DNA of 54,974 nt from an uncultured Thermomicrobiales bacterium (GTDB lineage Bacteria; Chloroflexota; Chloroflexia; Thermomicrobiales; UBA6265). Below the pieces are notes generated by a model, which was not told where the DNA came from, searched no databases, and worked only from the letters and a program-made list of their open reading frames with translations. Location of the stretch: assembly GCA_902806325.1 (NCBI GenBank), contig CADCWE010000192.1, positions 1-54,974 of the forward strand, read 5' to 3'. The stretch's first letter is position 1; the number at the start of each line of letters is the position of its first letter. Positions 24,807 through 33,690 of this stretch are shown piece by piece. Made by a program: the position numbers and the translations under genes.

Positions 24807-26024
24807 ATGAATTTCGAACTGACCGACGAGCAGATCCAAGTCCGGGACATGGTGCGGGAATTCGCCGGCCGCGAGGTGGCGCCGTTCATCCAGGAGTGGG
24901 ATGCCAAGGGCGAGTTCCATCGCGATGTCTTGACCAAGATGGGGGAACTCGGGATCCTGGGTCTGCCGATCCCGGAGGAGTACGGCGGCAGCGGCTTCGA
25001 CTACGTGAGTTTGGCGCTGGCCTGCGACGAACTGGAGTACGTCGACACCTTTCTCCGGGTCGTGATGAGCGTCCACGTCGGACTCAATAGCCTGGCCCTG
25101 CTCCAATGGGGAACCGAGGAGCAGAAGCAGCGGTGGCTGGTGCCCCAGGCGAAGGGCGAGAAGATCGCCACCTTCGGCTTGACCGAGCCGAACGCGGGGT
25201 CGGACGCCGGGGCGATCGAGTCCGTCGCCAAGCGCGACGGCGATGGGTACCTGCTCAACGGCGCCAAGATGTGGATCTCGTTGGCGGCCGTGGCGGATCA
25301 TTTTCTGGTCTTTGCCAGCGTGGACCGGGCGCAGAAGCACAAGGGCCTGACCGCGTTCGTGATCGAACGCGGGATGGAGGGTTTCACTACCGCCACGATC
25401 AAGGGCAAGCTCGGCGTGCGGGCCGGGAACACCGGCGAACTCGCCTTCAACAACGTTCGGGTTCCCCTCGAAAACCGGATCGGCGACGAGGGCGAGGGAT
25501 TCAAGATCGCGATGAGTTGCATCGATCAGGGTCGGTTTACCGTCGGCGCGGGGGCGGTTGGCTTGACCCGCGCTTGCTTGGACGCCAGCGTCGCCTACGC
25601 CAACCAACGTCAGGCGTTCGGCGCGCCGATCGGCAAGTTGCAACTGGTCCAGCAGATGATCGCCAAGATGGTCGCCGGGCATCAAGCGTCGCGGTTGCTG
25701 ACGATGCAGGCGGCGGAACTCAAGAACCGGGGCATCCGCAACACCCGCGAAACCTCGCTGATGAAGTGGTACGGCTGCGACGTGGCGCTGCAATCGGCCG
25801 ACGACGCGATCCAAATCCACGGATCGTACGGATTCTCCAACGAGTATCCGGTCGAGCGGTTCTGGCGCAACTCCCGCGGCGCCGTGATCTACGAAGGTAC
25901 GCGCGAGGTCCACACGATTTTGCAGGCCGAGTACGCGCTCGGGTACCGGCAGGACAAGCCGCTGCGCTGCCCGCAGCCGCCGGCGGTCGGCTACGAAGAT
26001 CCAACGGCGTTGGCCGCCGGATGA
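24807..26024 (+). CDS. Acyl-CoA dehydrogenase
   Basis: FAD enzyme that introduces the 2,3-double bond into acyl-CoA and passes electrons to ETF. 405 residues with all marks: FGLTEPNAGSDAGAIES, WISLAAVADHFLVFA, AYANQRQAFGAPIGKLQLVQ, and RGAVIYEGTREVHTIL with the catalytic Glu near 363. The chain preference is not readable; a short-chain butyryl or glutaryl type is possible. First gene of an operon that continues through FixC. ATG directly after ACAAGG, with GAGAGGG further upstream. Confidence 0.95.
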   Translation: MNFELTDEQIQVRDMVREFAGREVAPFIQEWDAKGEFHRDVLTKMGELGILGLPIPEEYGGSGFDYVSLALACDELEYVDTFLRVVMSVHVGLNSLALLQWGTEEQKQRWLVPQAKGEKIATFGLTEPNAGSDAGAIESVAKRDGDGYLLNGAKMWISLAAVADHFLVFASVDRAQKHKGLTAFVIERGMEGFTTATIKGKLGVRAGNTGELAFNNVRVPLENRIGDEGEGFKIAMSCIDQGRFTVGAGAVGLTRACLDASVAYANQRQAFGAPIGKLQLVQQMIAKMVAGHQASRLLTMQAAELKNRGIRNTRETSLMKWYGCDVALQSADDAIQIHGSYGFSNEYPVERFWRNSRGAVIYEGTREVHTILQAEYALGYRQDKPLRCPQPPAVGYEDPTALAAG

Positions 26025-26124
26025 CGGACCGCCAACCGGGCCAAGTTGACGACGGTCCGGACGATCGCTGGCTCCTGGTCCACGGTCGTCCGTGCGACAA
26101 GGTGGCGGCGGCAGGAGGGGCGGG

Positions 26125-27303
26125 ATGGGCCGAAGCGTAATCCTGGCCGGAGCGCGGACTCCGGTCGGCAAATTAAACGCATCCCTGGCGACGAAGAGCG
26201 CGACGGATCTCGGCGCCGTGGCAATCGGCGCGGCCATGGAGCGCGCCGGGGTCGAGCGATCCGACATCGAACACGTCATCATGGGCCAGGTCCTGCAAGG
26301 CGGCGCCGGACAGATCCCGGCCCGGCAGGCGGCGTTCGCCGCCGGTCTGGATCGCACCGTGACCGCCGAGACGATCAACCGGGTCTGCGGTTCCGGGCTG
26401 CGCGCGATCACGCTGGCCGACGATCAGATCCGGCTCGGCGATCGTCGGGTGATCGTCGCCGGCGGGATGGAGAGCATGACCAACGCGCCGTATTTGCTGC
26501 GCAAGGCGCGCGGCGGGTACCGGATGGGCGACGGTGTGCTCGAAGACATGATGGTCGGCGACGGGTTGACCTGCGCCGTGGCCGGGGTCCACATGGGGAT
26601 CCACGGCGGCAACGTTGCGGCCGAGGAAGGCGTCGGTCGGGAAGAGCAGGACGATTGGGCGCTCCGTTCGCACCAACGCTACTTCGCGGCCAAAGAGCGC
26701 GGCGCGATCGCCGAGGAGATGGTCCCGGTCGTCGTCCACAACAAAAAGGGCGACGTCGTGATCGACCGCGACGAGGCGCCGCGCCGCGACACCAGCGCCG
26801 ACGCGCTGGCGGCGTTGAAACCGGTCTTCGACCCCAGCGGCACCGTCACCGCCGGCAACGCGCCAGGGGTCAACGACGCCGGTGCGGCGACGGTCGTCGC
26901 GGACGAAGCTTGGGCGCGGGCGCGTGGATTGTCGCCGATCGCGACGGTGCTGGCCCACGCGGTCGCCGCCTGGGACGTGCCGTACCTGGCCTACACCCCG
27001 GCGATGGCCACCGAACTGGCGCTGAAGAAGGCGGGTTGCACCGTCGCCGACGTCGACCTGTTCGAGATCAACGAGGCGTTCGCCAGCGTACCGATCATCT
27101 CCGCCCGCCGCTTGGGCGCCGACCCGGAGAAGGTCAACGTCAACGGCGGCGCGATCGCCGTCGGTCACCCGCTCGGGGCGAGCGGGACCAGAATCGTGCT
27201 CTCCTTGATGCTGGAGCTGCGGCGCCGCGGCGGCGGTATCGGCGTGGCCGCGATCTGCTCCGGCGGTGGGCAGGGCGACGCGGTCGTGCTCGAGGTCCAC
27301 TGA
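26125..27303 (+). CDS. Acetyl-CoA C-acetyltransferase (thiolase)
   Basis: Thiolytic cleavage or condensation of acetoacetyl-CoA. NRVCGSGLRAI has the nucleophile Cys88, GGAIAVGHPLGASG has His348, and AAICSGGGQGDA has Cys378, the complete catalytic set. 392 residues, standard. ATG preceded by AGGAGG. The stop overlaps the ATG of the next gene by one base (TGATG), so the genes are translated together. Confidence 0.96.
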   Translation: MGRSVILAGARTPVGKLNASLATKSATDLGAVAIGAAMERAGVERSDIEHVIMGQVLQGGAGQIPARQAAFAAGLDRTVTAETINRVCGSGLRAITLADDQIRLGDRRVIVAGGMESMTNAPYLLRKARGGYRMGDGVLEDMMVGDGLTCAVAGVHMGIHGGNVAAEEGVGREEQDDWALRSHQRYFAAKERGAIAEEMVPVVVHNKKGDVVIDRDEAPRRDTSADALAALKPVFDPSGTVTAGNAPGVNDAGAATVVADEAWARARGLSPIATVLAHAVAAWDVPYLAYTPAMATELALKKAGCTVADVDLFEINEAFASVPIISARRLGADPEKVNVNGGAIAVGHPLGASGTRIVLSLMLELRRRGGGIGVAAICSGGGQGDAVVLEVH

Positions 27304-27917
27304 TGCCGATCGAGATCGATGAACCGAGCGGGGACCGCGCGGTGGCGATCCCTCCGGTCGGCCTTCGGGCCATCGTGCTGCCGTTCGACGGCGTTTGGCC
27401 GCGGATCGCCGCGGATGCCTGGGTGGCGCCCGGGGCGGTGGTGGTCGGCGACGTCGAGATCGGATCGGGGGCGACCGTCTGGTTCCAGACCACGATCCGG
27501 GGCGATGTGGCGCCGGTCAGGATCGGCGCCCGCTCCAACGTCCAGGACGGCGCCGTCCTCCACGTCGATCCCGGCACGCCCTGCCTGGTCGGCGAGGACG
27601 TGACCATCGGCCACGGCGCCATCGTCCACGGGACCAGGGTCGGCGACGGCGCGACGATCGGGATGGGCGCGATCGTCCTCTCGCGCTCGACCATCGGGGC
27701 CGGCGCGGTGGTTGCGGCCGGCGCGCTGGTGGCCGAGGACGCGGTGGTCGCGCCGGACGCGTTGGTGATGGGCGTGCCGGCCAAGGAGCGCGGCGCGCTC
27801 GATCCCGAGCGGCGGGCGGCGTTGGCCGGGATCCCGGCCCGCTACACCGCGCTCGGCGCCCGGTACCGGGTGGCGCTGGCATTGGACGAGCGGCCGGAGC
27901 GCACCGGTGGCCGTTGA
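27303..27917 (+). CDS. Gamma-carbonic anhydrase-like hexapeptide-repeat protein
   Basis: Left-handed beta-helix trimer of the gamma class. The three zinc ligands are present: His87 (GAVLHVD) and His104/His109 (TIGHGAIVHG), with Arg66 and Asp68 (TIRGDV) of the active site. 204 residues, with about 20 extra at the N-terminus and a helical tail (ALDPERRAALAGIPARYTAL). In fatty-acid gene clusters such proteins (PaaY/CaiE-like) may act as thioesterases or helpers instead; function here is inferred. It overlaps the next gene by 11 bases. Confidence 0.88.
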   Translation: MPIEIDEPSGDRAVAIPPVGLRAIVLPFDGVWPRIAADAWVAPGAVVVGDVEIGSGATVWFQTTIRGDVAPVRIGARSNVQDGAVLHVDPGTPCLVGEDVTIGHGAIVHGTRVGDGATIGMGAIVLSRSTIGAGAVVAAGALVAEDAVVAPDALVMGVPAKERGALDPERRAALAGIPARYTALGARYRVALALDERPERTGGR

Positions 27918-28704
27918 CGTGCTGCGGCACCGCCACGTCGCGACGGTGACGCTTGACGCCGCGGCCGGGCTGAACGTGCTGGCGCGCGACCAGCTTGGCT
28001 TGCTGCTCGACGCACTGCGCGGTCTCCGCGAGGATCCGTCGGTACGCTGCCTGATCCTAACTGGCGCCGGAACCAAAGCCTTCGCCGCCGGGGCGGACAT
28101 CCGGGAGATGGCGGACCTGACCGAACCCGAAGGGCTGGCCTACGCCCGCCTGGGCCACGCGGTCGCCAACGCGCTGGAGGGGTTTCCGCGGCCGACCATC
28201 GCCGCCATCAACGGCTACGCCCTCGGCGGCGGATCGGAACTGGCGCTGGCCTGTGACATCCGGCTCGCCACGGAGGAGGCGCAGATCGCCCAACCGGAGG
28301 TGATGCTCGGCATCCCGCCCGGGTGGGGTGGCACGCAGCGCCTGACGCGGCTGATCGGGCCGGGATTCGCGGCCGAACTCATCTACACCGGTCGCCGGGT
28401 CAAGGCCGGCGAAGCGCTCCGCCTTGGCATCTTCAACGCCGTCTACCCGGCGGACCGCCTGATGGAGGAAGCGACGCTGTTGGCCGAGCAGATCGCCGCC
28501 AACAGCCCGAGCGCCGTATCCGCGGCCAAGCGGGCGATGGCTCTCGCGGTCGCCGGCCAACCCGATGCCGGATTGGCGACCGAAGCGGCCTTGTTCGCCG
28601 CCCAGTTCGGCACCGCCGAGCAACGCGAGGGGATGACCGCGTTCCTGGAGAAGCGCAAACCCGTCTTCACCGGCGCGGAGCCGGACCCGAAGGCGATCCG
28701 ATGA
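27907..28704 (+). CDS. Enoyl-CoA hydratase/isomerase family protein
   Basis: Crotonase-fold enzyme hydrating 2-enoyl-CoA. AFAAGADIREMADLT and INGYALGGGSELALACDIRL form the oxyanion hole; Glu111 and Glu131 (QPEVMLGIPPGWGGTQRL) are the two catalytic acids, so a hydratase is likely rather than a pure isomerase. 265 residues. GTG start with GGAG seven bases upstream, inside the end of the carbonic-anhydrase-like gene. No 3-hydroxyacyl-CoA dehydrogenase is in the operon. Confidence 0.94.
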   Translation: MAVDVLRHRHVATVTLDAAAGLNVLARDQLGLLLDALRGLREDPSVRCLILTGAGTKAFAAGADIREMADLTEPEGLAYARLGHAVANALEGFPRPTIAAINGYALGGGSELALACDIRLATEEAQIAQPEVMLGIPPGWGGTQRLTRLIGPGFAAELIYTGRRVKAGEALRLGIFNAVYPADRLMEEATLLAEQIAANSPSAVSAAKRAMALAVAGQPDAGLATEAALFAAQFGTAEQREGMTAFLEKRKPVFTGAEPDPKAIR

Positions 28705-28720
28705 CGGAGGCGAAGCCGGC

Positions 28721-29485
28721 GTGGCGATGAACGTGGTGGTCCTGGTGAAACAGGTTCCCGACACCAACGCGATCAAGATCGAGCGCGCGAGCGGGACGGT
28801 CCAGCCCGGCGGTCAGCACGTGATCAGCTCCTACGACCAGTACGCCATAGAAGCGGCAATCCGGCTCAAGGAAGCGCACGGCGCCGAGGTGACGGTGCTG
28901 ACGCTGGGTCCCGCCGGGGCCAAAGACGCCCTGAGCCGGGCGCTGGCGATGGGGGCCGACAAGGCGATTCATTTGGTGACCGCGAACCCGAACGCGTCGG
29001 ATACGTTGGCCGTGGCCGAGGCAATGGCGGGGCACCTTCGCGGCCTGAACCCGGATATCGTGCTGGCGGGCCAAGGGTCTGACGACTACGAGGGCAACCA
29101 GGTCGGGCCGCAGGTCGCGGAGTTGCTCGGGTTGCCGGTGGTGTCCAACGTCAACGGGCTGGAGTGGGCGCCGGTCGGCCAACTGACGCTGACCCGGGAC
29201 ATCGAGGACGGACGCCAAACGGTGGAGGTCGCGCCGCCCGTCGTACTGTTGGCGATCTCGGGGTTGAACGAGCCTCGGTACCCGTCGTTGAAGGGCATCA
29301 TGGCGGCGAAAAAGAAACCGACCGAGCAAATCGCAACCGACGTTCCGGTCGCTTCGGAGCGGATCGCCTGGTCGGAACCGGTTGCCCCGGAGCAAACCAT
29401 CGCCGGCGTGATGGTGCGCGACGTACCGGCGGCCGAGGCGGCCAAGCAACTGGCCGGTTGGCTACGCGAGCAGAAGCTGATTTGA
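28721..29485 (+). CDS. etfB: Electron transfer flavoprotein, beta subunit
   Basis: Carries electrons from acyl-CoA dehydrogenase with EtfA. MNVVVLVKQVPDTNAIKIER at the start, YDQYAIEAAIRLKE, LALGPAG-like TLGPAGAKDALSRALAMGAD and the nucleotide loop LAGQGSDDYEGNQVGPQVAE are typical. SGLNEPRYPSLKGIMAAKKK is the recognition-loop region. 254 residues. GTG at 28721 is taken because GGAGG lies ten bases upstream; an in-frame ATG follows two codons later. Whether this ETF bifurcates cannot be decided by eye. Confidence 0.94.
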   Translation: MAMNVVVLVKQVPDTNAIKIERASGTVQPGGQHVISSYDQYAIEAAIRLKEAHGAEVTVLTLGPAGAKDALSRALAMGADKAIHLVTANPNASDTLAVAEAMAGHLRGLNPDIVLAGQGSDDYEGNQVGPQVAELLGLPVVSNVNGLEWAPVGQLTLTRDIEDGRQTVEVAPPVVLLAISGLNEPRYPSLKGIMAAKKKPTEQIATDVPVASERIAWSEPVAPEQTIAGVMVRDVPAAEAAKQLAGWLREQKLI

Positions 29486-29505
29486 GCGGCAGCGAGGAGG
29501 CGGTG

Positions 29506-30504
29506 GTGGCGGAACCGGAGCGGCATTCGGGCACGGTTTTGGCCGTCGCCGAAAGCGACCGCGGCGGCGCGTTGCGCCCCGTCTCCTGGGAGATGGTGAC
29601 GGCGGGACGAGCGGTCGCCGACGCCATCGGTGGTCCGCTGGTCGCATTGCTCTTTGGGTCCGGCGTTGGCGACGCGGCCGGTCTCTTGGGCGCCGCCGGA
29701 GCGGATCGCGTGCTGTGCGCCGACGACCCCGGGTTGGCGAACGCCAACAGCGAGGCGGCGTCCGCGGTGCTGGTCGACGCCATCGCGGCGGTGCGACCGT
29801 CGGTCGTCTTGATCCCCGGAACCACCCTCGGCCGAGACTATGCGCCCCGAGTGGCGGCGCGACTGCGCGCCGGCCTGGCGGCAGACGCCGTCGCGTTGGC
29901 CGTGGACGGCGACGCCCTGGTGGCGACCCGTCCGGTGTTCGGCGGGCGAGTCCAAACCGAGGTGCGCCTGCGCGGCCCAGGGGCGCGCCTAGTCACCGTC
30001 CACCCGGGCAGTTTTCCGGCGGCGTCGCCCCAGGACGGGGTTCCGCAGGCCATCGAGGGACTGACGGTGGCGTTGGGCGACCTGGAAACCCGGGTCCGCG
30101 TCCGCGACACGGTGGCCGCCGCGTCCGGTCCGGTCGACCTCGATCGGGCGACGATCGTCGTCGGCGGCGGGCGCGGCCTCAAGGAGGCGGGCAACTTCGG
30201 GCTGGTCGAAGAGCTGGCCACCAGCCTGGACGGGGTCGTCGGGGCGACCCGCGCCGTCACCGACGCCGGGTGGCGCCCGCACCACGAGCAGATCGGGCAG
30301 ACCGGCCGAACCGTGGCGCCGCGACTCTACGTCGCCGTTGGGGTCAGCGGCGCGATCCAGCACCTGGTCGGGATCCAGGGATCGGACTACATCGTGGCGA
30401 TCAACCGCGATCCCGACGCGCCGATCTTCAAGATCGCCTCGTTCGGCATCGTCGGCGACCTGTTCGAGGTCGTGCCCGCCCTGATCGACGAATTAAAGCC
30501 GTAG
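29506..30504 (+). CDS. etfA: Electron transfer flavoprotein, alpha subunit
   Basis: FAD-binding partner of EtfB. The C-terminal FAD domain is complete: VVGGGRGLKEAGNFGLVEEL, GATRAVTDAGWRPHHEQIGQ, VGVSGAIQHLVGIQGSDYI and INRDPDAPIFKIASFGIVGD. 332 residues. The second of two adjacent GTG codons is used because GAGGAGG lies five bases upstream. It begins 20 bases after etfB. Confidence 0.95.
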   Translation: MAEPERHSGTVLAVAESDRGGALRPVSWEMVTAGRAVADAIGGPLVALLFGSGVGDAAGLLGAAGADRVLCADDPGLANANSEAASAVLVDAIAAVRPSVVLIPGTTLGRDYAPRVAARLRAGLAADAVALAVDGDALVATRPVFGGRVQTEVRLRGPGARLVTVHPGSFPAASPQDGVPQAIEGLTVALGDLETRVRVRDTVAAASGPVDLDRATIVVGGGRGLKEAGNFGLVEELATSLDGVVGATRAVTDAGWRPHHEQIGQTGRTVAPRLYVAVGVSGAIQHLVGIQGSDYIVAINRDPDAPIFKIASFGIVGDLFEVVPALIDELKP

Positions 30505-30577
30505 CGGGATCCGGGCGGTGCCCGCACCGCCGCCCGAACAAATCGGAACGCCGCGCGTTCCGCGGAGGTCAACGCCC

Positions 30578-31870
30578 GTGGACGAGCGGATGGACGCGAT
30601 CGTGGTCGGGGCGGGACCGGCGGGCGTCACCGCGGCGCGGGCCCTGGCCGACGCCGGGTTGGCGGTCGTGGTGTTGGAGCGCGGCCAGTTCCCGGGCTCG
30701 AAGAACGTTTGGGGCGGCATCCTCTACCGGCAGCCGACCGAGGAGATCTGCCCGGGGTTCGAGGCCGAAGCGCCGTTGGAACGGCCGATCATCGAGCAGC
30801 GGTACCTGATGCTGACCGAGGACGCGGTACTGGGTGCCACCTATCGCACCCAGCGCTTCGCCGAACCGCCCCACAACGCCTATTCGGTCCTTCGATCCCC
30901 GTTCGACCGCTGGTACGCCACCAAGGCGGAAGAAGCCGGGGCCGAGGTCTTTTCCGAGTTCACCGTCACCGATCTGCTCTGGGAGGACGGCCGGGTGGTC
31001 GGCGTCACCACCGGCGACGCCGACGGCGAGTTGTACGCCCGCTGCGTGGTGCTGGCCGACGGCGCCAACTCGCTGCTGGCGCAGAAGGCGGGACTCCACA
31101 AGGAGTGGGCGCCGATCGAGCAGGCCCTGGTCGCCAAAGAACTGATCGCGCTGCCTGCCGGAACGATCGAGGACCGGTTCGCCTTGCCCGCCGGGATGGG
31201 CACCGCGCTCGAAGTGTTCGGCGAAGCGACCTGGGGCCTGCTCGGCTACGGGTTCGTTTACACCAACCGGGACTCGCTGTCGATTGGTACCGGCGCGCTG
31301 CTGGAGGACCTGATCCGGACCGGGATCAACGTCAACGACATGCTCGACCGGTTCAAGCGCCACCCCGCGATCGCGCCGCTGATCGCCGGCGGCGAGACGG
31401 TCGAGTACTCGGCCCACCTGATCCCCGAGGGGGGTTACCACCGGATGCCACGGGTCTACGCCGACGGCGTGGTGGTGGTCGGCGACGCGGCCGGGTTCGT
31501 CAACCCCCTCAACCGGGAAGGGGTGAACCTGGCGATGCTCTCCGGCACGTTGGCGGCGCAAGCCGTGACCGAAGCGGCCGCAACCGACGACTTCTCGGCC
31601 GCGTCGTTGGCGCGCTACCGGGATCTGCTCGATGACAGCATCGTGATCAAGGACCTGTACAAGATCCGGAACGCGACCGACTATGCCCACGCCCGGCCTC
31701 ACCTCCTGACCGAGTACCCGCGGCTCGTATCCGACGCGGCGCGAGAGTATTTGACGGTGGACGGTTTCTCGAAGAAGGAGAAGCAGGCCAAGATCGGGGG
31801 CATGTTCCGCGGCCTGCCCAAGCGGCGTCTGCTCGGCGATCTGATTGGAGCCGCGCGAGCGATGACCTAG
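30578..31870 (+). CDS. fixC: FixC-type ETF dehydrogenase (ETF:quinone oxidoreductase family)
   Basis: FAD flavoprotein that takes electrons from ETF to the quinone pool. IVVGAGPAGVTAARALADAG near 8-27 binds FAD; GSKNVWGGILY and VVVGDAAGFVNPLNREGVNL match FixC. KIGGMFRGLPKRRLLGDLIG is the C-terminal helix region. 430 residues, without the fused ferredoxin domain of mitochondrial ETF-QO. A separate FixX ferredoxin normally follows; none is seen here. GTG start with GGAGG nine bases upstream. Confidence 0.92.
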   Translation: MDERMDAIVVGAGPAGVTAARALADAGLAVVVLERGQFPGSKNVWGGILYRQPTEEICPGFEAEAPLERPIIEQRYLMLTEDAVLGATYRTQRFAEPPHNAYSVLRSPFDRWYATKAEEAGAEVFSEFTVTDLLWEDGRVVGVTTGDADGELYARCVVLADGANSLLAQKAGLHKEWAPIEQALVAKELIALPAGTIEDRFALPAGMGTALEVFGEATWGLLGYGFVYTNRDSLSIGTGALLEDLIRTGINVNDMLDRFKRHPAIAPLIAGGETVEYSAHLIPEGGYHRMPRVYADGVVVVGDAAGFVNPLNREGVNLAMLSGTLAAQAVTEAAATDDFSAASLARYRDLLDDSIVIKDLYKIRNATDYAHARPHLLTEYPRLVSDAAREYLTVDGFSKKEKQAKIGGMFRGLPKRRLLGDLIGAARAMT

Positions 31871-31946
31871 CGCCGCCGAGCGAGACACAACGACCAAGCC
31901 CAGCGACTGAGTGGGCTTCGATCACGCTGGCGGAAACGCCGCGCGA

Positions 31947-31974
31947 CGGCCGGTGGCGTTCCCGCCACCGGCCG
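31947..31974. terminator. Strong hairpin between convergent genes
   Basis: 12-bp perfect stem CGGCCGGTGGCG / CGCCACCGGCCG around a TTCC loop. No T-run on either strand, so it is a possible terminator or mRNA end-protector for fixC and the opposing Cys-rich gene. Confidence 0.5.
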
Positions 31975-31990
31975 GCGCGCGGACCGAGGC

Positions 31991-32728
31991 CTACTGCGTT
32001 GGGTTGCGCGGCTTCAGGCTTCGGATCGCCGCCGCGCCGAAGGCCGCGGCGGCGGCCACCAACGCGGCTGGGCCGACGGCGGAGGACGGAGAGCCCTGCG
32101 CGGGGCCGATGCCGGTCGAAGGAAGGGTCGGCGTGGTCGGCGTGGTCGTCGGCGCCGGGGTCGGCGTGGTCTCGTCGCAGTCGCCGCTCGGACAATCGCA
32201 GACGCCCTCGAAACAGGTCAACCCGCCGGTGCAGGCGTTGCCGCAGGCGCCGCAGTTGTCGTTGTCGCAGCAGCCGTCGACGCAGACGCCGTCGCAAACG
32301 AGCTGCCCTTCGGCGCAACTGGTCACCGGGACGCAAACGGAGTTGGTGCAGGTGCCGCTGGCGCAGACGGTGCCGCAGGCGCCGCAGTTCGCGGGATCGG
32401 ACTTCGGGTCGATGCAGACGTTGCCGCAGGAAAGCTGCGCGGCGGCGCAATCGGTCCGGACGCATGCGCCGTCGATGCAGGCCACCTGGACCAGACCGCT
32501 CGCGCAGACGGTGCCGCACTTCCCGCAATTGGCGAGGTCGGTCTGGAGATTGACGCAGGTCCCGCCGCAGTCGGTCTGCCCGGCTGCGCAGGTCTCGGTG
32601 CCGGCTCGCGCCGTGGCGCGAACCATCACCGCGGCGGCGGCGCCGCCGGCCGCCCCGCGCAGCACCCTTCGTCGGGAAGAGCGGCGAGCCAGGTTTCGCG
32701 CCAGATCGTCGAGCCGTTGTCCATCCAT
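31991..32728 (-). CDS. Tat-exported Cys-rich repeat protein with LPSTG tail
   Basis: 245 residues of unknown function. The N-terminus ARRSSRRRVLRGAAGGAAAAV is a twin-arginine signal. The mature part is built from repeats of about 40-45 residues (CGGTCVNLQTDLANCGKCGT, VCASGLVQVACIDGACVRT, CGNVCIDPKSDPANCGACGT), roughly 30 Cys, as in disulfide-rich surface proteins. A Pro/Thr linker leads to LPSTG at 202-206, a weak hydrophobic stretch (AALVAAAAAFGAAAI) and a basic end (RSLKPR), the layout of a sortase signal. ATG at 32728 is preferred because AGGGAGGG sits ten bases upstream. Confidence 0.8.
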   Translation of the reverse strand: MDGQRLDDLARNLARRSSRRRVLRGAAGGAAAAVMVRATARAGTETCAAGQTDCGGTCVNLQTDLANCGKCGTVCASGLVQVACIDGACVRTDCAAAQLSCGNVCIDPKSDPANCGACGTVCASGTCTNSVCVPVTSCAEGQLVCDGVCVDGCCDNDNCGACGNACTGGLTCFEGVCDCPSGDCDETTPTPAPTTTPTTPTLPSTGIGPAQGSPSSAVGPAALVAAAAAFGAAAIRSLKPRNPTQ

Positions 32729-33059
32729 CGCGATCATTCCCTCCCTCGAACGCCAACCCAAACTCCTTGGATCGCGCCGGATTATCACCGATCCGGACGC
32801 CCTTGGGAGGTCTCAGCATCTCGCCCAAGTGGTCGGGCCGCTCTCCCGCGCGGCAGCGTGCCCCGGCGCCGTTTTATGGGATGGCACGGAACGGATGACC
32901 CGACGTGACGCCCCCGTGACCACCTGTCCGAACCCTGGTGACACCGGGTCGCTAATCTCGAACCCAGAACCGACCGCCCGGCAACGAGCCGGGAGCGACG
33001 GCGAGGACGAGACGAACCGGCACCAATCGGGACGGCCGACACCGATCGAGGCGACGATC
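32729..33059. other. Divergent intergenic region
   Basis: Separates the Cys-rich gene (left) from the ParB-like gene (right). On the minus strand GATAAT (32786-32781) could be the -10 of the Cys-rich gene; no matching -35 was found. No supported gene or hairpin. Confidence 0.4.
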
Positions 33060-33680
33060 ATGAACTACGAGCACGCGATGGAGACCCAGCTCCAACTCGA
33101 GTTCGAGCGGGCGCGCAACGGCTCCTGGCGCGGCGACCTGATCGCGCTCGTCACCCGGCGCTCGAACCGGCTGACGGCCTACCAGGAGGTACGGGGAACG
33201 CAGCGGGGACACCACCAGCGGTACCGCGGTGCACGAACCGTGTCGGTGCGCGAGATCGTCGGTAGCGCCGAACGCTCCGGCGACTTCGACCGCAACTTCC
33301 GCCCACGCGGGCAGGCCGCGGCGCGGCGGTGGAAGAGCGTCGCCCGGGCCGCCTTCGAGGGCAAGACGCTGCCGCCGATCCAATTGGTGCAGGTCGGCGG
33401 CGGCTATTTCGTCGTCGACGGCCACCACCGCGTGTCGGTCGCCCGGGCGCTGGGGATCGAGTTTCTGGACGCGGAGGTGGTGGAGGTCGGGTCGGCGCCG
33501 GCCGACCCGACGGTCGTCCGCCAGCCCGTCGGCATGGCACCGGCGGCGCGCCGGTTGCGGCGGCCCGCGGCCCCGTGGCGGCGGTTGAGGTGGCCCGGCT
33601 TGGCGCCTCACCCCGCGATCGCCGGGCGGGTCGGGGCGAGCGCTGGCGAAGGCGCGGGCTGCCCGGCCCTTTGTCGCTAA
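33060..33680 (+). CDS. ParB/sulfiredoxin-fold domain protein
   Basis: 206 residues. The centre reads LPPIQLVQVGGGYFVVDGHH then RVSVARALGIEFLDAEV, the ParB-N/Srx fold with the conserved GHHR. There is no helix-turn-helix or C-terminal dimer domain of chromosomal ParB, so a partition role is unlikely. The N-terminal 90 residues (MNYEHAMETQLQLEFERARN, then VSVREIVGSAERSGDFDRNF) are basic and helical. The C-terminal third is Arg/Pro-rich. ATG with GAGG nine bases upstream. Function unknown. Confidence 0.8.
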   Translation: MNYEHAMETQLQLEFERARNGSWRGDLIALVTRRSNRLTAYQEVRGTQRGHHQRYRGARTVSVREIVGSAERSGDFDRNFRPRGQAAARRWKSVARAAFEGKTLPPIQLVQVGGGYFVVDGHHRVSVARALGIEFLDAEVVEVGSAPADPTVVRQPVGMAPAARRLRRPAAPWRRLRWPGLAPHPAIAGRVGASAGEGAGCPALCR

Positions 33681-33690
33681 TGGGCGTGAA

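Noticed and set aside
24198-26411. Very long open frame (737 codons) opposite birA and the acyl-CoA dehydrogenase
   Set aside because: Mirror frame of GC-rich genes; composition is Arg/Pro/Gly-rich without motifs, and the plus-strand genes carry complete catalytic motifs.
33060-33680. Chromosome partitioning ParB
   Set aside because: Only the ParB/Srx fold is present; no helix-turn-helix or dimer domain, no parA or parS nearby.
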